DNA from: Paraburkholderia caffeinilytica
GTDB lineage: Bacteria; Pseudomonadota; Gammaproteobacteria; Burkholderiales; Burkholderiaceae
DNA: 64,000 nt
Reading direction: 5' to 3'
Assembly: GCF_003368325.1 (NCBI RefSeq)
Contig: NZ_CP031467.1
Location: forward strand, 3,162,001 to 3,226,000
Shown: in pieces, positions 45,662 through 55,320 of the stretch
Position numbering within the stretch: the stretch's first letter is position 1
Layout: every line of letters starts with the position of its first letter
Notes under the pieces: generated by a model
Database searches by the model: none
What the model saw: the letters and a program-made list of their open reading frames with translations, nothing else
What the model was told of the DNA's origin: nothing
Position numbers and translations under genes: made by a program

Positions 45662-47463
45662 ACTCGAACAATGTCCTGCAAGCGGGCCTCTTCATCGTCG
45701 TGCTGCTGGCTGCCGCGGTGCCGATGTCCCGCTATCTGAGCAATGTGATGGACGGCAGCTCGCGCGTGGTCCGTTTCGGCGGACCTGTCGAACGTTTGCT
45801 GTATCGCATCGCAGGCGTCGATCCGTCGGCGGAAATGGGCTGGAAGCACTACGCGATCGCCACGATCGCGTTCAACGCGCTCGGCACGCTTTTCCTTTAC
45901 GTGTTGCTGCGCGTGCAAGGCTGGTTGCCGGGCAACCCGCAGCAATTCGGCCCGATGACGGTTGACGGCGCGTTCAATACGGCGGTCAGCTTCGTGACCA
46001 ACACGAACTGGCAGGATTACACGCCTGAGCAGACCGTTGGCTATCTGGCGCAGATGCTCGGCTTTACCGTCCAGAACTTCTTTTCGGCTGCCACCGGCAT
46101 CGTAGTGGTGATTGCGCTGATTCGCGGCTTCGCGCGTCACACCGCGCAAACCATCGGCAACTTCTGGGTCGACCTCACGCGAGTGACGCTTTACGTGTTG
46201 CTGCCGATGTCGGCGATCATTGCTGCGATCCTGATGAGCCAGGGCGTAATCCAGAACTTCAAGTCGTATCAGGACGTGCCCACGCTGCAAACCACGACGT
46301 ACGCCGCACCGAAGCTCGATGCGCAAGGCAATCCGGTGAAGGACGCGAAGGGCAACCCGGTCACGGTCGATACGCCGGTGAAGACGCAAACCATCGCGAT
46401 GGGTCCGGTTGCTTCGCAGGAAGCGATCAAGATGCTCGGCACCAACGGTGGCGGCTTCTTTAACGGCAACTCGGCGCATCCGTATGAAAACCCGACGCCG
46501 TTCTCGAATTTCCTGCAGATCTTCGCGATCCTGATCATTCCTGCGGCCCTGGCACTCGTATTCGGCCGGATGATCATGGACCGCAAGCAGGGCGTGGCCG
46601 TGCTCGCGGCAATGACGATCGCTTTCGGCGTATGCGTGTTCGGCGAAATCGGCGCCGAGCAATCGGGCAATCCGGCGTTCGCCGCGTTGCACGTCGATCA
46701 ATCGGCGAATGCGATGCAGTCGGGCGGTAATGCGGAAGGCAAGGAAACGCGCTTCGGCATCGCGCAGTCGGGCATCTTCACGGTGGCGACCACGGCGGCT
46801 TCATGCGGCGCGGTAGCGAATACGCACGACTCGCTGACGCCGATCGGCGGCCTCTATCCGATGCTGCTGATGCAACTCGGCGAGGTGATCTTCGGCGGCG
46901 TGGGTTCCGGTATGTACGGCATGCTCGTGTTCGCCCTGCTGGCCGTGTTCGTGGCCGGCCTGATGATCGGCCGCACGCCTGAATACGTCGGCAAGAAGAT
47001 CGAAGCGTACGAGATGAAGATGGTGTCGATCGTGGTGCTGCTGACGCCGCTGCTGGTGCTGGTGGGCACGTCGATCGCGGTGCTGACCGATGCGGGCAAG
47101 GCGGGTATCGCCAACCCCGGCGCGCACGGCTTCTCCGAAATCCTCTACGCGTTCAGCTCGGCCGCGAATAACAACGGCAGTGCGTTTGCCGGCCTGACGG
47201 TGAGCACGCCGTTCTACAACTGGCTCACGGCCATCGCGATGTGGTTCGGCCGCTTCGGCACGATCATCCCGGTGCTGGCGATCGCGGGCTCGCTCGCCGC
47301 CAAGAAGCGCATCGGCGTGACCGGCGGCACGCTGCCGACCCATGGCCCGCTGTTCGTCGTGCTGCTGCTCGGCACGGTGCTGCTGGTCGGCGCGCTGACC
47401 TATGTGCCTGCGCTTGCGCTCGGCCCCGGTGTCGAACATCTGATGATGATGGGCGCCCATTGA
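45658..47463 (+). CDS. kdpA: Potassium-transporting ATPase subunit KdpA
   Basis: The potassium-selective channel-like subunit, 601 residues, with about ten membrane segments arranged as four MPM-like repeats. The selectivity-filter repeats show as TNTNWQ, TNGGGFFNGNSAHP, TTAASCGAVAN and ANNNGSAFAG. An insertion between TM segments at residues ~200–240 (QGNPVKDAKGNPVTVDT) is slightly longer than in E. coli. It is translationally coupled to kdpF. Confidence 0.96.
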   Translation: MNSNNVLQAGLFIVVLLAAAVPMSRYLSNVMDGSSRVVRFGGPVERLLYRIAGVDPSAEMGWKHYAIATIAFNALGTLFLYVLLRVQGWLPGNPQQFGPMTVDGAFNTAVSFVTNTNWQDYTPEQTVGYLAQMLGFTVQNFFSAATGIVVVIALIRGFARHTAQTIGNFWVDLTRVTLYVLLPMSAIIAAILMSQGVIQNFKSYQDVPTLQTTTYAAPKLDAQGNPVKDAKGNPVTVDTPVKTQTIAMGPVASQEAIKMLGTNGGGFFNGNSAHPYENPTPFSNFLQIFAILIIPAALALVFGRMIMDRKQGVAVLAAMTIAFGVCVFGEIGAEQSGNPAFAALHVDQSANAMQSGGNAEGKETRFGIAQSGIFTVATTAASCGAVANTHDSLTPIGGLYPMLLMQLGEVIFGGVGSGMYGMLVFALLAVFVAGLMIGRTPEYVGKKIEAYEMKMVSIVVLLTPLLVLVGTSIAVLTDAGKAGIANPGAHGFSEILYAFSSAANNNGSAFAGLTVSTPFYNWLTAIAMWFGRFGTIIPVLAIAGSLAAKKRIGVTGGTLPTHGPLFVVLLLGTVLLVGALTYVPALALGPGVEHLMMMGAH

Positions 47464-47531
47464 GGCGACTCATCGGGATGACACAGGCGACCAGCGAGTG
47501 AACACGCGCAAACGGGAAATTCGAGGATTCA

Positions 47532-49616
47532 ATGACTGAACATAATGCAACCAGGTCCATGTTCGACCCGGCGCTGCTGCGCCCGGCGATCGTGGACTCC
47601 TTCAAAAAGCTCACGCCGCGCACGCAGTTCCGTAACCCGGTGATGTTCTGCGTGTATGTCGGAAGCATTCTGACGACTATTTTGTGGATCGCCGCGCTAG
47701 GCGGTCAGGCCGAGGCGCCCGCGGGCTTCATTCTCGCGGTCACCTTGTGGCTGTGGTTCACGGTGCTGTTCGCCAACTTCGCTGAAGCGCTCGCCGAAGG
47801 CCGTTCCAAGGCCCAGGCCGCGTCGCTGCGCAGCGCGAAGAAAGACGTGATGGCCAAGAAGCTCAACGAGCCGCATCCGAAGTCGCCGATCCGCATCACG
47901 ACGGCCACCGATCTGCGCAAAGGCGACGTTGTGCTGGTCGAAACGGGCGACGTGATTCCGGCTGACGGCGAAGTGATCGACGGTGTCGCGTCGGTCGACG
48001 AATCGGCGATCACGGGCGAATCCGCACCGGTGATCCGCGAGTCGGGCGGCGACTTTTCGTCGGTGACGGGCGGCACGCGCGTGCTGTCGGACTGGATCGT
48101 CGTGCGGGTCACGGCCAATCCGGGCGAGGCCTTCCTCGACCGCATGATCGCGATGGTCGAAGGCGCGAAGCGTCAGAAAACGCCAAACGAAATCGCCCTG
48201 ACGATCCTGCTGGTCGCGTTGACGATCGTGATGTTGCTGGCTACCGCCACGCTGCTGCCGTTCTCGATGTTCTCCGTCGAAGCTGCAAAAGCGGGTCACG
48301 TGGTCACGATTACGGCGCTGGTCGCGTTGCTGGTGTGCCTGATTCCGACCACCATCGGCGGGTTGTTGTCGGCCATCGGTGTGGCCGGCATGAGCCGCAT
48401 GATGCAGGCGAACGTGATCGCCACCTCGGGCCGCGCTGTTGAAGCCGCAGGCGACGTCGACGTGTTGCTGCTCGACAAGACCGGCACGATCACGCTCGGC
48501 AACCGCCAGGCTTCGCAGTTCGTGCCGGCGCCGGGCTTGACCGAAGAAGCGCTGGCGGATGCCGCCCAGCTTTCGTCGCTCGCCGACGAAACGCCGGAAG
48601 GCCGCAGCATCGTCGTGCTGGCCAAGCAGCGCTTCAATATCCGTCAACGCGACATGGCCTCGCTGCATGCGGTGTTCCTCGCGTTCACGGCGCAAACGCG
48701 CATGAGCGGCGTTGACCTGCCGGGCCGTGAAATTCGCAAGGGCGCAGCCGACGCGGTGAAGAACTACGTCGAAGCGAATGGCGGCCGTTTCCCGAACGAA
48801 GTCAGCACGGCCGTGGCCGAAGTCGCTCGCCGCGGCAGCACGCCGCTGGTGGTCGCCGAGAAAGGCGAGCAGGGCGCACGCGTGCTCGGCGTGATCGAGT
48901 TGAAAGACGTGGTGAAGGGCGGCATCAAGGAGCGCTTCGCCGAGCTGCGCAAGATGGGCATCAAGACCATCATGGTGACCGGCGACAACCGGTTGACGGC
49001 AGCGGCGATTGCAGCAGAAGCGGGCGTCGATGATTTCCTCGCCGAAGCCACGCCGGAAGCGAAGCTCGCGACGATCCGTTCGCACCAGGCCGAAGGCCGC
49101 CTCGTGGCGATGACCGGCGACGGCACCAACGACGCCCCGGCGCTCGCACAAGCCGATGTGGCAGTGGCGATGAACACCGGCACGCAGGCCGCGAAAGAGG
49201 CCGGCAACATGGTCGACCTCGATTCGAATCCGACCAAGCTGATCGAGATCGTCGAGATCGGCAAGCAGATGCTGATGACGCGCGGCTCGCTCACCACGTT
49301 CTCGATTGCGAACGACGTGGCCAAGTACTTCGCGATCATCCCGGCGGCGTTCGCAACGACCTATCCCGCGCTGAATGCGCTGAACGTGATGCATCTGGCC
49401 ACACCGGCCTCGGCGATCATGTCGGCGGTGATTTTCAACGCGCTGATCATCGTGCTGCTGATTCCGCTGGCGCTCAAAGGCGTGCGTTATCGCGCGCTCG
49501 GCGCGGCGATCCTGCTGCGCCGCAATCTGCTGATCTATGGCTTGGGCGGGATCATCGTGCCGTTCATCGGCATCAAGCTGATCGATATGGTGCTGGCCGC
49601 CTTCGGCTGGGTTTGA
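47532..49616 (+). CDS. kdpB: Potassium-transporting P-type ATPase subunit KdpB
   Basis: The energising subunit, 694 residues, that hydrolyses ATP for K+ uptake. P-type signatures are present: TGES in [10 protein letters not shown] near residue 160, the phosphorylation site DKTGT near 315, and GDGTND near 527. The usual KdpB length is about 680. GAGGA precedes the ATG. The large antisense open frame in this region is a shadow. Confidence 0.97.
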   Translation: MTEHNATRSMFDPALLRPAIVDSFKKLTPRTQFRNPVMFCVYVGSILTTILWIAALGGQAEAPAGFILAVTLWLWFTVLFANFAEALAEGRSKAQAASLRSAKKDVMAKKLNEPHPKSPIRITTATDLRKGDVVLVETGDVIPADGEVIDGVASVDESAITGESAPVIRESGGDFSSVTGGTRVLSDWIVVRVTANPGEAFLDRMIAMVEGAKRQKTPNEIALTILLVALTIVMLLATATLLPFSMFSVEAAKAGHVVTITALVALLVCLIPTTIGGLLSAIGVAGMSRMMQANVIATSGRAVEAAGDVDVLLLDKTGTITLGNRQASQFVPAPGLTEEALADAAQLSSLADETPEGRSIVVLAKQRFNIRQRDMASLHAVFLAFTAQTRMSGVDLPGREIRKGAADAVKNYVEANGGRFPNEVSTAVAEVARRGSTPLVVAEKGEQGARVLGVIELKDVVKGGIKERFAELRKMGIKTIMVTGDNRLTAAAIAAEAGVDDFLAEATPEAKLATIRSHQAEGRLVAMTGDGTNDAPALAQADVAVAMNTGTQAAKEAGNMVDLDSNPTKLIEIVEIGKQMLMTRGSLTTFSIANDVAKYFAIIPAAFATTYPALNALNVMHLATPASAIMSAVIFNALIIVLLIPLALKGVRYRALGAAILLRRNLLIYGLGGIIVPFIGIKLIDMVLAAFGWV

Positions 49617-49646
49617 GCCGCGGCTGTTCAAGAGGAATGACTCATC

Positions 49647-50225
49647 ATGAAAAATCTGTTCCGTCCGTTGATCGTGATCTTCGCGGTGCTGACCGCCGTC
49701 ACCGGTCTCGCTTATCCCGCCGTGATGACCGTGGTCGGTCAGGCGGCCTTCAACAACCAGGCTAACGGCAGCATGCTCGAGCAGGACGGCAAGGTGGTCG
49801 GCTCGAAGCTGATCGGCCAGCAGTTCGATGCGCCGCAGTACTTCTGGGGCCGTCTGTCGGCCACCAGTCCGATGCCGTACAACCCGCAGGCTTCGGGCGG
49901 TTCGAACCTCGGTCCGACCAACCCGGCGTTGCTCGATGAAGTCAAAGGCCGCATCGACGCGTTGAAGGCGGCCGGCACGGATATGTCGAAGCCGGTGCCG
50001 GTCGATCTGGTGACGTCCTCGGGCAGCGGTCTCGATCCTGAGATCAGCCAGGCGGCGGCCGCCTATCAGATCGAACGCGTCGCCAAGGCGCGTAAGCTCG
50101 CTACCAACGATGTGCAGGCGCTGGTCGATCGTTATACGAGCGGCCGTCAGTTCGGTATTTTCGGTGAGCCGCGTGTGAATGTGCTGCAACTGAATCTGGC
50201 GCTCGATGAGATGAAACACGGTTGA
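49647..50225 (+). CDS. kdpC: Potassium-transporting ATPase subunit KdpC
   Basis: A 192-residue single-pass subunit that couples KdpA and KdpB. An N-terminal membrane anchor ([20 protein letters not shown]) precedes a periplasmic domain with [21 protein letters not shown] lies 10 bases before the ATG. The gene ends 233 bases before kdpD; a hairpin lies in the gap. Confidence 0.96.
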   Translation: MKNLFRPLIVIFAVLTAVTGLAYPAVMTVVGQAAFNNQANGSMLEQDGKVVGSKLIGQQFDAPQYFWGRLSATSPMPYNPQASGGSNLGPTNPALLDEVKGRIDALKAAGTDMSKPVPVDLVTSSGSGLDPEISQAAAAYQIERVAKARKLATNDVQALVDRYTSGRQFGIFGEPRVNVLQLNLALDEMKHG

Positions 50226-50270
50226 GCGTGGCTGACATCGATAAGTGTGGTTGATGGCTGTGGTTCGAGG

Positions 50271-50295
50271 AGGCGGCGACCATGTGGTGCCGCCT
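50271..50295 (+). terminator. Hairpin in the kdpC–kdpD gap
   Basis: AGGCGGC-G-ACCA pairs with TGGT-GCCGCCT (one bulged G), loop TG, followed by only three T residues. It could attenuate transcription between structural and regulatory kdp genes. Confidence 0.4.
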
Positions 50296-50458
50296 TTGCC
50301 ATTTGTTCGCGACTCCGCTTTTGCAGCGGGCCGCCTGGGCGCCGCATGTATCGTCGGCAAATGGCAGCCGGCGTGGCTGCTTGTGCCATTTGCGGCGCGG
50401 CCGCTGCCGTGCCACCATGCATGCACTATCGCTCGCCTTACTATGAAAACCATTGAGC

Positions 50459-53293
50459 ATGAACCGCCCCGATCCTGACGAACTGCTCGACAAGCTGCAA
50501 CGCGACGAAGAAAAGCGTCAGCGGGGCAGGCTGAAGATTTTCTTCGGCGCGTCGGCGGGCGTCGGCAAGACCTATGCGATGTTGCAGGCCGCGCGGCGCC
50601 GTGCCGATGAAGGTGCGGACGTGGTGGTCGGCATCGCCGAAACGCATGGCCGCAGCGAAACCGCTGCGCTGCTCGAAGGCCTCGACGTGCTGCCGCTCCA
50701 GCATATCGAGTATCGCGGCCGCAAGCTCGCCGAGTTCGATCTCGACGCCGCGCTCGCCCGCAAGCCGCAACTGATTCTCGTCGACGAGCTCGCGCACTCG
50801 AACGTGCAGGGCGCACGGCACCTGAAGCGCTGGCAGGACGTCTACGAACTGCTCGACGCGGGCATCGACGTCTACACCACGGTCAACGTCCAGCACCTCG
50901 AAAGCCTGAACGACGTGGTCGGCCAGATCACCGGCATCCGTGTCTGGGAGACGGTGCCCGACCGCGTGTTCGATCGCGCCGACGAAGTCACGCTGGTCGA
51001 CCTGCCCGCCGAGGAACTGCTCGACCGGATGCGCGACGGCAAGGTGTATTTGCCGCAGCAGGCCGAGCGCGCGGTGCGCAATTTCTTTCGCAAGGGCAAC
51101 CTGATCGCGCTGCGCGAGCTGGCATTGCGCCGGACCGCCGACCGTGTCGATGCGCAGATGCGGGAATATCGCGCCGACCGTTCGATCCAGCGGATCTGGC
51201 AGGCGCGCGAGCGCTTGCTGGTGTGCGTCGGCCCCGGCCCGGAAGCGCCGATGCTGGTGCGCGCCGCGGCGCGCCTTGCCGCCAGCCTGAAAGCCGACTG
51301 GATCGCCGTCTATGTGGAAACGCCCGCGCTGCAGCGCTTGCCCGATGCGCGCCGCGAACGCACGCTGAATGCGTTGAAGCTTGCCGCCGAACTTGGCGCC
51401 GAAACCGCGACGCTCGCCGGTATCGATGCCGTCGCCGCGCTGATCGGTTACGCGCAGGCGCGCAACGTCTCGAAGCTGGTGGCCGGCGCCTCGGCGCGCA
51501 CCGGTCTCAAGCGCTGGCTGCGGCGGCCGCTCGGCGAGCGCATCGCCGAGCGCGCGGGCGATCTCGATCTCACGTTGATTCGCGCGTCGTCGGAACGTGA
51601 CGGCGCTGAGCATCGCCGCTTGCTGAACACGACCGCCAACGCGTGGCGCGAGGCGCTGAGCACAGCGCGCGAACGTCGGTCGCCGCCGCGCGCCTACGGC
51701 ATCGCGCTGGCGATTTGCGCCGCCATCACGCTGTTGTCGAGCCAGCTGATCGACCATATCGATCTGACCAACCTCGTCATGCTGTACCTGCTCGGCGTGA
51801 TCTTCACGGCAGTGAAGCTGGGGCGCGGGCCGGGCGTCGTGCTGTCGTTCATGAGCGTGGCAGCTTTCGATTTCTTCTTCGTGCCGCCGCGCATGTCGTT
51901 GTCGGTGTCCGATACGCAGTACCTGCTGACCTTCTTCGGCATGCTGCTGACGTCGCTCGTCATCAGCCATCTCACGTCGAGCTTGCGCCGCGAGGCGAGT
52001 GTCGCGCGGCGCCGGGAGCAACGCACCGGCGCGATGTACGCGATGGCGCGTGAGCTGGCGGCGGCGCTCACCATGGAGCAGATCGTCGGCATCGGCAGCC
52101 GGCATGTGAGCGAAGTGTTCGGCGCGCGCGTCGCGATTCTGTTGCCGGACAGTGCCGATCAGGTGAAGCAGAAGATTGAGGATCCCGACGCGACGATCAC
52201 GCTCGAAGGCGAGATGCTCGATATCGACGTCGGGCAATGGGTCTACGACCAGCAGAAACCCGCCGGACAAGGCACCGATACGCTGCCGGCCGCCGCCGCG
52301 CTCTATCTGCCGCTGAAAGCGCCGATGCGCACACGCGGCGTGCTCGCCGTCGTGATGCGTGACGAGCGCGAACTGGATGTACCGGAGCAGCAACGCATGC
52401 TCGACGCGTTCGCCGCGCAGATCGCGCTGGCTCTCGAACGGGTGCATTACGTCGACATTGCGCGCGATGCGCTCGTCAACATGGAATCCGAGCGCTTGCG
52501 CAATTCACTCCTCTCGGCGATTTCGCACGACCTGCGCACGCCGTTGACGACCATCGTCGGCTTCTCGTCGATGCTGGCGCAATCGCGCGAAGCGCATTCC
52601 AGTGCGCAGCCTGGCGACGATCTCGTCGACGCGATTCACGAAGAAGCGCTGCGCATGACCGGCATCGTCACCAATCTGCTCGACATGGCGCGCCTGCAGG
52701 CGGGCAGCCTGCAACTGAACCGGCAGTGGACGCTCCTCGAGGAAACGGTGGGCGCGGCGCTGCGGGCGTGCAAACGCGTGCTGGCGAATCATCCGGTGCA
52801 GGTGAAGCTGCCGGCGGATTTGCCGCTGCTGCACCTCGACGCCGTGCTGATGGAGCGGCTCTTCTCGAATCTGTTCGAGAACGCGGCCAAATACACGCCG
52901 CCGGACACGCCGCTGACGATCGGCGCGCAACGTCTCGACGCGGACGGCAAGTCGTACGTGCGCGTCGCGGTCGACGACAACGGACCGGGTCTGCCGGCCG
53001 GCATGGAAGCGCGTGTGTTCGAGAAATTCACGCGTGGCGAGAAGGAATCGGCCAAGCCGGGCATCGGTCTCGGTCTCGCAATCTGTCGCGCAATCGTGGA
53101 GGCGCACGGCGGTACAATCGGCGCGCTCAACCGGATGTCCGCGGATGGCCGTGTCGAAGGCGCGCGCTTCTGGTTCACGCTGCCGGTGGAAACGCCGCCC
53201 GAAGCACCGGATGCGCTGGAAGACGAAGGCGCCGACGCCTTGCCCGATCTCGACTCAACTTCTAACCCGCTTTCCAAGCCTAACCATGAGTGA
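50459..53293 (+). CDS. kdpD: Sensor histidine kinase KdpD
   Basis: A 944-residue membrane sensor that responds to low external K+ or turgor and phosphorylates KdpE. The N-terminal KdpD domain carries the Walker-like GASAGVGKT (about residue 29), a Usp-like region follows (about 250–370), then four membrane segments near 405–500 and a GAF region. The kinase core has SHDLRTPLTTIVG with the phospho-accepting His, ENAAKYTPP and GIGLGLAIC. A TTG two codons upstream (50453) is an alternative start. It overlaps kdpE by 8 bases. Confidence 0.97.
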   Translation: MNRPDPDELLDKLQRDEEKRQRGRLKIFFGASAGVGKTYAMLQAARRRADEGADVVVGIAETHGRSETAALLEGLDVLPLQHIEYRGRKLAEFDLDAALARKPQLILVDELAHSNVQGARHLKRWQDVYELLDAGIDVYTTVNVQHLESLNDVVGQITGIRVWETVPDRVFDRADEVTLVDLPAEELLDRMRDGKVYLPQQAERAVRNFFRKGNLIALRELALRRTADRVDAQMREYRADRSIQRIWQARERLLVCVGPGPEAPMLVRAAARLAASLKADWIAVYVETPALQRLPDARRERTLNALKLAAELGAETATLAGIDAVAALIGYAQARNVSKLVAGASARTGLKRWLRRPLGERIAERAGDLDLTLIRASSERDGAEHRRLLNTTANAWREALSTARERRSPPRAYGIALAICAAITLLSSQLIDHIDLTNLVMLYLLGVIFTAVKLGRGPGVVLSFMSVAAFDFFFVPPRMSLSVSDTQYLLTFFGMLLTSLVISHLTSSLRREASVARRREQRTGAMYAMARELAAALTMEQIVGIGSRHVSEVFGARVAILLPDSADQVKQKIEDPDATITLEGEMLDIDVGQWVYDQQKPAGQGTDTLPAAAALYLPLKAPMRTRGVLAVVMRDERELDVPEQQRMLDAFAAQIALALERVHYVDIARDALVNMESERLRNSLLSAISHDLRTPLTTIVGFSSMLAQSREAHSSAQPGDDLVDAIHEEALRMTGIVTNLLDMARLQAGSLQLNRQWTLLEETVGAALRACKRVLANHPVQVKLPADLPLLHLDAVLMERLFSNLFENAAKYTPPDTPLTIGAQRLDADGKSYVRVAVDDNGPGLPAGMEARVFEKFTRGEKESAKPGIGLGLAICRAIVEAHGGTIGALNRMSADGRVEGARFWFTLPVETPPEAPDALEDEGADALPDLDSTSNPLSKPNHE

Positions 53294-53984
53294 CCCGAGC
53301 ATCACCGTCGTCCTGATTGAAGACGAAAAGCAGATTCGCCGCTTCGTGCGAACCGCGCTGGAAGGCGAGGGCATCGTCGTGCACGACGCCGAGACCGGTA
53401 AGCAAGGTCTCGTCGAAGCCGCGACGCGCAAGCCCGATCTCGTCATCGTCGATCTCGGCCTGCCCGATACCGACGGTCTCGACGTGATTCGCGAGCTGCG
53501 TGGCTGGAGCGAGTTGCCGGTCATCGTGTTGTCGGCGCGCACCCAGGAAACCGAGAAAGTTGCAGCGCTCGATGCCGGTGCGGACGATTACCTCACCAAG
53601 CCCTTCGGCGTCTCCGAACTGCTGGCGCGGATTCGTGCGCATATGCGGCGGCGTAACCAGGGCGGCGCGAATGAATCGCCGCTGGTGCGCTTCGGCGAGG
53701 TGACGGTCGACCTGGCCTTGCGGCAGGTGAGCCGCGACGGCGCCGCCGTCCATCTCACGCCGATCGAATACCGTCTGCTGGCGACGCTGGTTCGCCATGC
53801 CGGCCGCGTGCTGACGCACCGCCAGTTGCTGCGCGACGTGTGGGGGCCTTCGCATGTCGAGAGCCATCACTATCTGCGTATTTATATGGCGCATCTGCGT
53901 GGGAAACTGGAGCGCGACCCGGCGCAGCCGGAGCATATCGTCACGGAAACGGGCGTGGGATACCGGTTGGTCGGGGCGGTTTGA
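53286..53984 (+). CDS. kdpE: Response regulator KdpE
   Basis: A 232-residue OmpR/PhoB-type regulator. The receiver has D56 in VIVDLGLPDTDG and the conserved K in DDYLTKPFG. The C-terminal winged helix shows LTPIEYRLLATLVRHAGRVL and YLRIYMAHLRGKLERD. It activates kdp through the site proposed at 45359–45379. The 8-base overlap with kdpD ensures matched synthesis. Confidence 0.97.
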   Translation: MSDPSITVVLIEDEKQIRRFVRTALEGEGIVVHDAETGKQGLVEAATRKPDLVIVDLGLPDTDGLDVIRELRGWSELPVIVLSARTQETEKVAALDAGADDYLTKPFGVSELLARIRAHMRRRNQGGANESPLVRFGEVTVDLALRQVSRDGAAVHLTPIEYRLLATLVRHAGRVLTHRQLLRDVWGPSHVESHHYLRIYMAHLRGKLERDPAQPEHIVTETGVGYRLVGAV

Positions 53985-54050
53985 GCCTGACCAGGGCGTC
54001 CGCTACGCCCTTGCGGCTGCTCGCCGCAGCAAGGCGGTGGGCCATTTTTC

Positions 54051-54056
54051 TATAAT
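54051..54056 (+). promoter_or_regulatory. −10 element of the guanidine riboswitch transcript
   Basis: A perfect TATAAT hexamer 11 bases upstream of the first riboswitch hairpin. The −35 region is poor (near 54028). A start about 7 bases downstream would place the riboswitch at the very 5' end of the mRNA. Confidence 0.55.
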
Positions 54057-54066
54057 TACAGTTCGT

Positions 54067-54107
54067 AAGGACGGCCTTGCGCATCCGCTACACACGGGGA
54101 CGGCCCC
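54067..54107 (+). ncRNA. Guanidine-II (mini-ykkC) riboswitch
   Basis: Two short hairpins with identical ACGG tetraloops: AAGG-ACGG-CCTT at 54067–54078 and GGGG-ACGG-CCCC at 54096–54107, separated by 17 bases. This is exactly the guanidine-II architecture (ACGR loops, G+C stems). It ends about 10 bases before the GGAG of the sugE-type gene, so guanidine binding would free the ribosome-binding site and switch on export. Confidence 0.9.
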
Positions 54108-54128
54108 ATCTGATCATGGAGCTGTCTC

Positions 54129-54449
54129 ATGTCCTGGATTCTTCTGCTGATTGCCGGTTTGCTCGAAGTCGCATGGGCGGCCGGTCTCAAAACCTCCGAC
54201 GGTTTCACCCGGCTCTGGCCGTCCGTGTTCACGATCGTGACCGCGCTCGGCAGCTTCGTTCTGCTTGCCATGGCGATGCGCCAGTTGCCGCTCGGCACGG
54301 CCTACGCCGTGTGGACGGGAATTGGCGCGGTCGGCGCGTTCATCTTTGGCATCGTCATGATGGGCGAGGCCCTGACGGTCGCGCGGGTGGCAAGCGCGGC
54401 GCTGATCGTGATCGGATTGATCGGCTTGAAGCTGTCGTCGGGGCATTGA
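54129..54449 (+). CDS. gdx: Guanidinium exporter of the SMR family (Gdx/SugE)
   Basis: A 106-residue small multidrug resistance protein with four membrane helices. The sequence starts [20 protein letters not shown], with the essential Glu in helix 1, and contains [19 protein letters not shown]. Gdx proteins export guanidinium by proton antiport, and the riboswitch directly upstream supports that role over general drug efflux. GGAG lies 7 bases before the ATG. Confidence 0.95.
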   Translation: MSWILLLIAGLLEVAWAAGLKTSDGFTRLWPSVFTIVTALGSFVLLAMAMRQLPLGTAYAVWTGIGAVGAFIFGIVMMGEALTVARVASAALIVIGLIGLKLSSGH

Positions 54450-54708
54450 GCCCGGCTGGCGCTCCCGATTACCGTGTTCGCATGGGTTCGAACCGCGCGC
54501 CAATCTCCTGCCGTTAGAGTCCGCCATTTGTTAGCCGCTCTGCGTTCTGCGAATTAACGTGGCTATAATGAGATCGAATCCAACCTGAATTTGCCCGCGG
54601 CCTAGTCGGCGCGGCCGGCTTGGCGCGGGTCTGACGACTTCGGTGCGGCGGCTCCCTTTCCATTGCCCGTCGAAGCGCCCGGCACGCACAGCGCGCCTGG
54701 AGGCGGCC

Positions 54709-55320
54709 ATGCTTGAATCACTTTCGCTCGCTGCGGGCCTCTCATGGGGCAGCGGTCTGCGCCTCTATCTGACAGTCCTGCTGGCCGGCGTGTTCGCACG
54801 TCTCGGCTTCATCCATCTCCCGGATACGTTGTCCGCCCTGTCTTCGCCGTGGGTAATCGGTGTGGCCGGCGTGCTGACAGTCACCGAATTTCTCGCCGAC
54901 AAGATCCCCGCGTTCGATTCGCTGTGGGACGCGGTCCATACCTTTATCCGCATTCCCGCCGGCGCCGTGCTGGCAGCCGGCGCGCTCGGCCATGCCGATC
55001 CTGCGCTGCTGACGGTCGCCGCGCTCGCGGGCGGCACGCTGGCGGGCACCGCGCATCTGGCGAAAGCGGGCACGCGCGCGCTGATCAATCTGTCGCCGGA
55101 ACCGGTGTCGAATGTCGTGACCTCGACCGCTGAAGACGGTCTCGTGTTCGGCGGCATGCTGCTCGCGCTGTTCGTGCCGCTTCTGTTCCTGGTGTTGATG
55201 GTGGGCTTCCTGATACTGGCCGGCTGGGCGTTGCCGAGGCTGTGGCGCGGGGTGCAGGGCGGTTTTCGCGGGATGGCGACGCACATGGTGTCGCGGTTTG
55301 CCAGGAGCAGGCACGATTGA
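54709..55320 (+). CDS. DUF4126 family membrane protein
   Basis: A 203-residue protein with about four to five membrane helices. Conserved blocks include LAAGLSWGSGLRLYLTVLLA and AGTAHLAKAGTRALINLSPE; the DUF4126 group is widespread and uncharacterised. GGAGG lies about 6 bases before the ATG. Its stop overlaps the following permease start (TTGA), so the two are likely coupled. A TATAAT at 54564–54569 may be the −10 box, with a weak −35. Confidence 0.85.
   Translation: MLESLSLAAGLSWGSGLRLYLTVLLAGVFARLGFIHLPDTLSALSSPWVIGVAGVLTVTEFLADKIPAFDSLWDAVHTFIRIPAGAVLAAGALGHADPALLTVAALAGGTLAGTAHLAKAGTRALINLSPEPVSNVVTSTAEDGLVFGGMLLALFVPLLFLVLMVGFLILAGWALPRLWRGVQGGFRGMATHMVSRFARSRHD

Noticed and set aside
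47697..50816. Very long antisense open frame (1,039 codons) opposite kdpB/kdpC/kdpD
   Set aside because: Covers three well-identified genes on the other strand; composition is His/Arg-rich as in shadow frames.
50441..52447. Antisense open frame opposite kdpD
   Set aside because: Shadow frame of an unambiguous KdpD.
54001..54050. Imperfect G+C-rich hairpin after kdpE
   Set aside because: Arms (around CGCCCTTGCGGC and GCCGCAGCAAGGCG) pair with gaps and lack a contiguous T-tract; may be a terminator but not strong enough to list as one.
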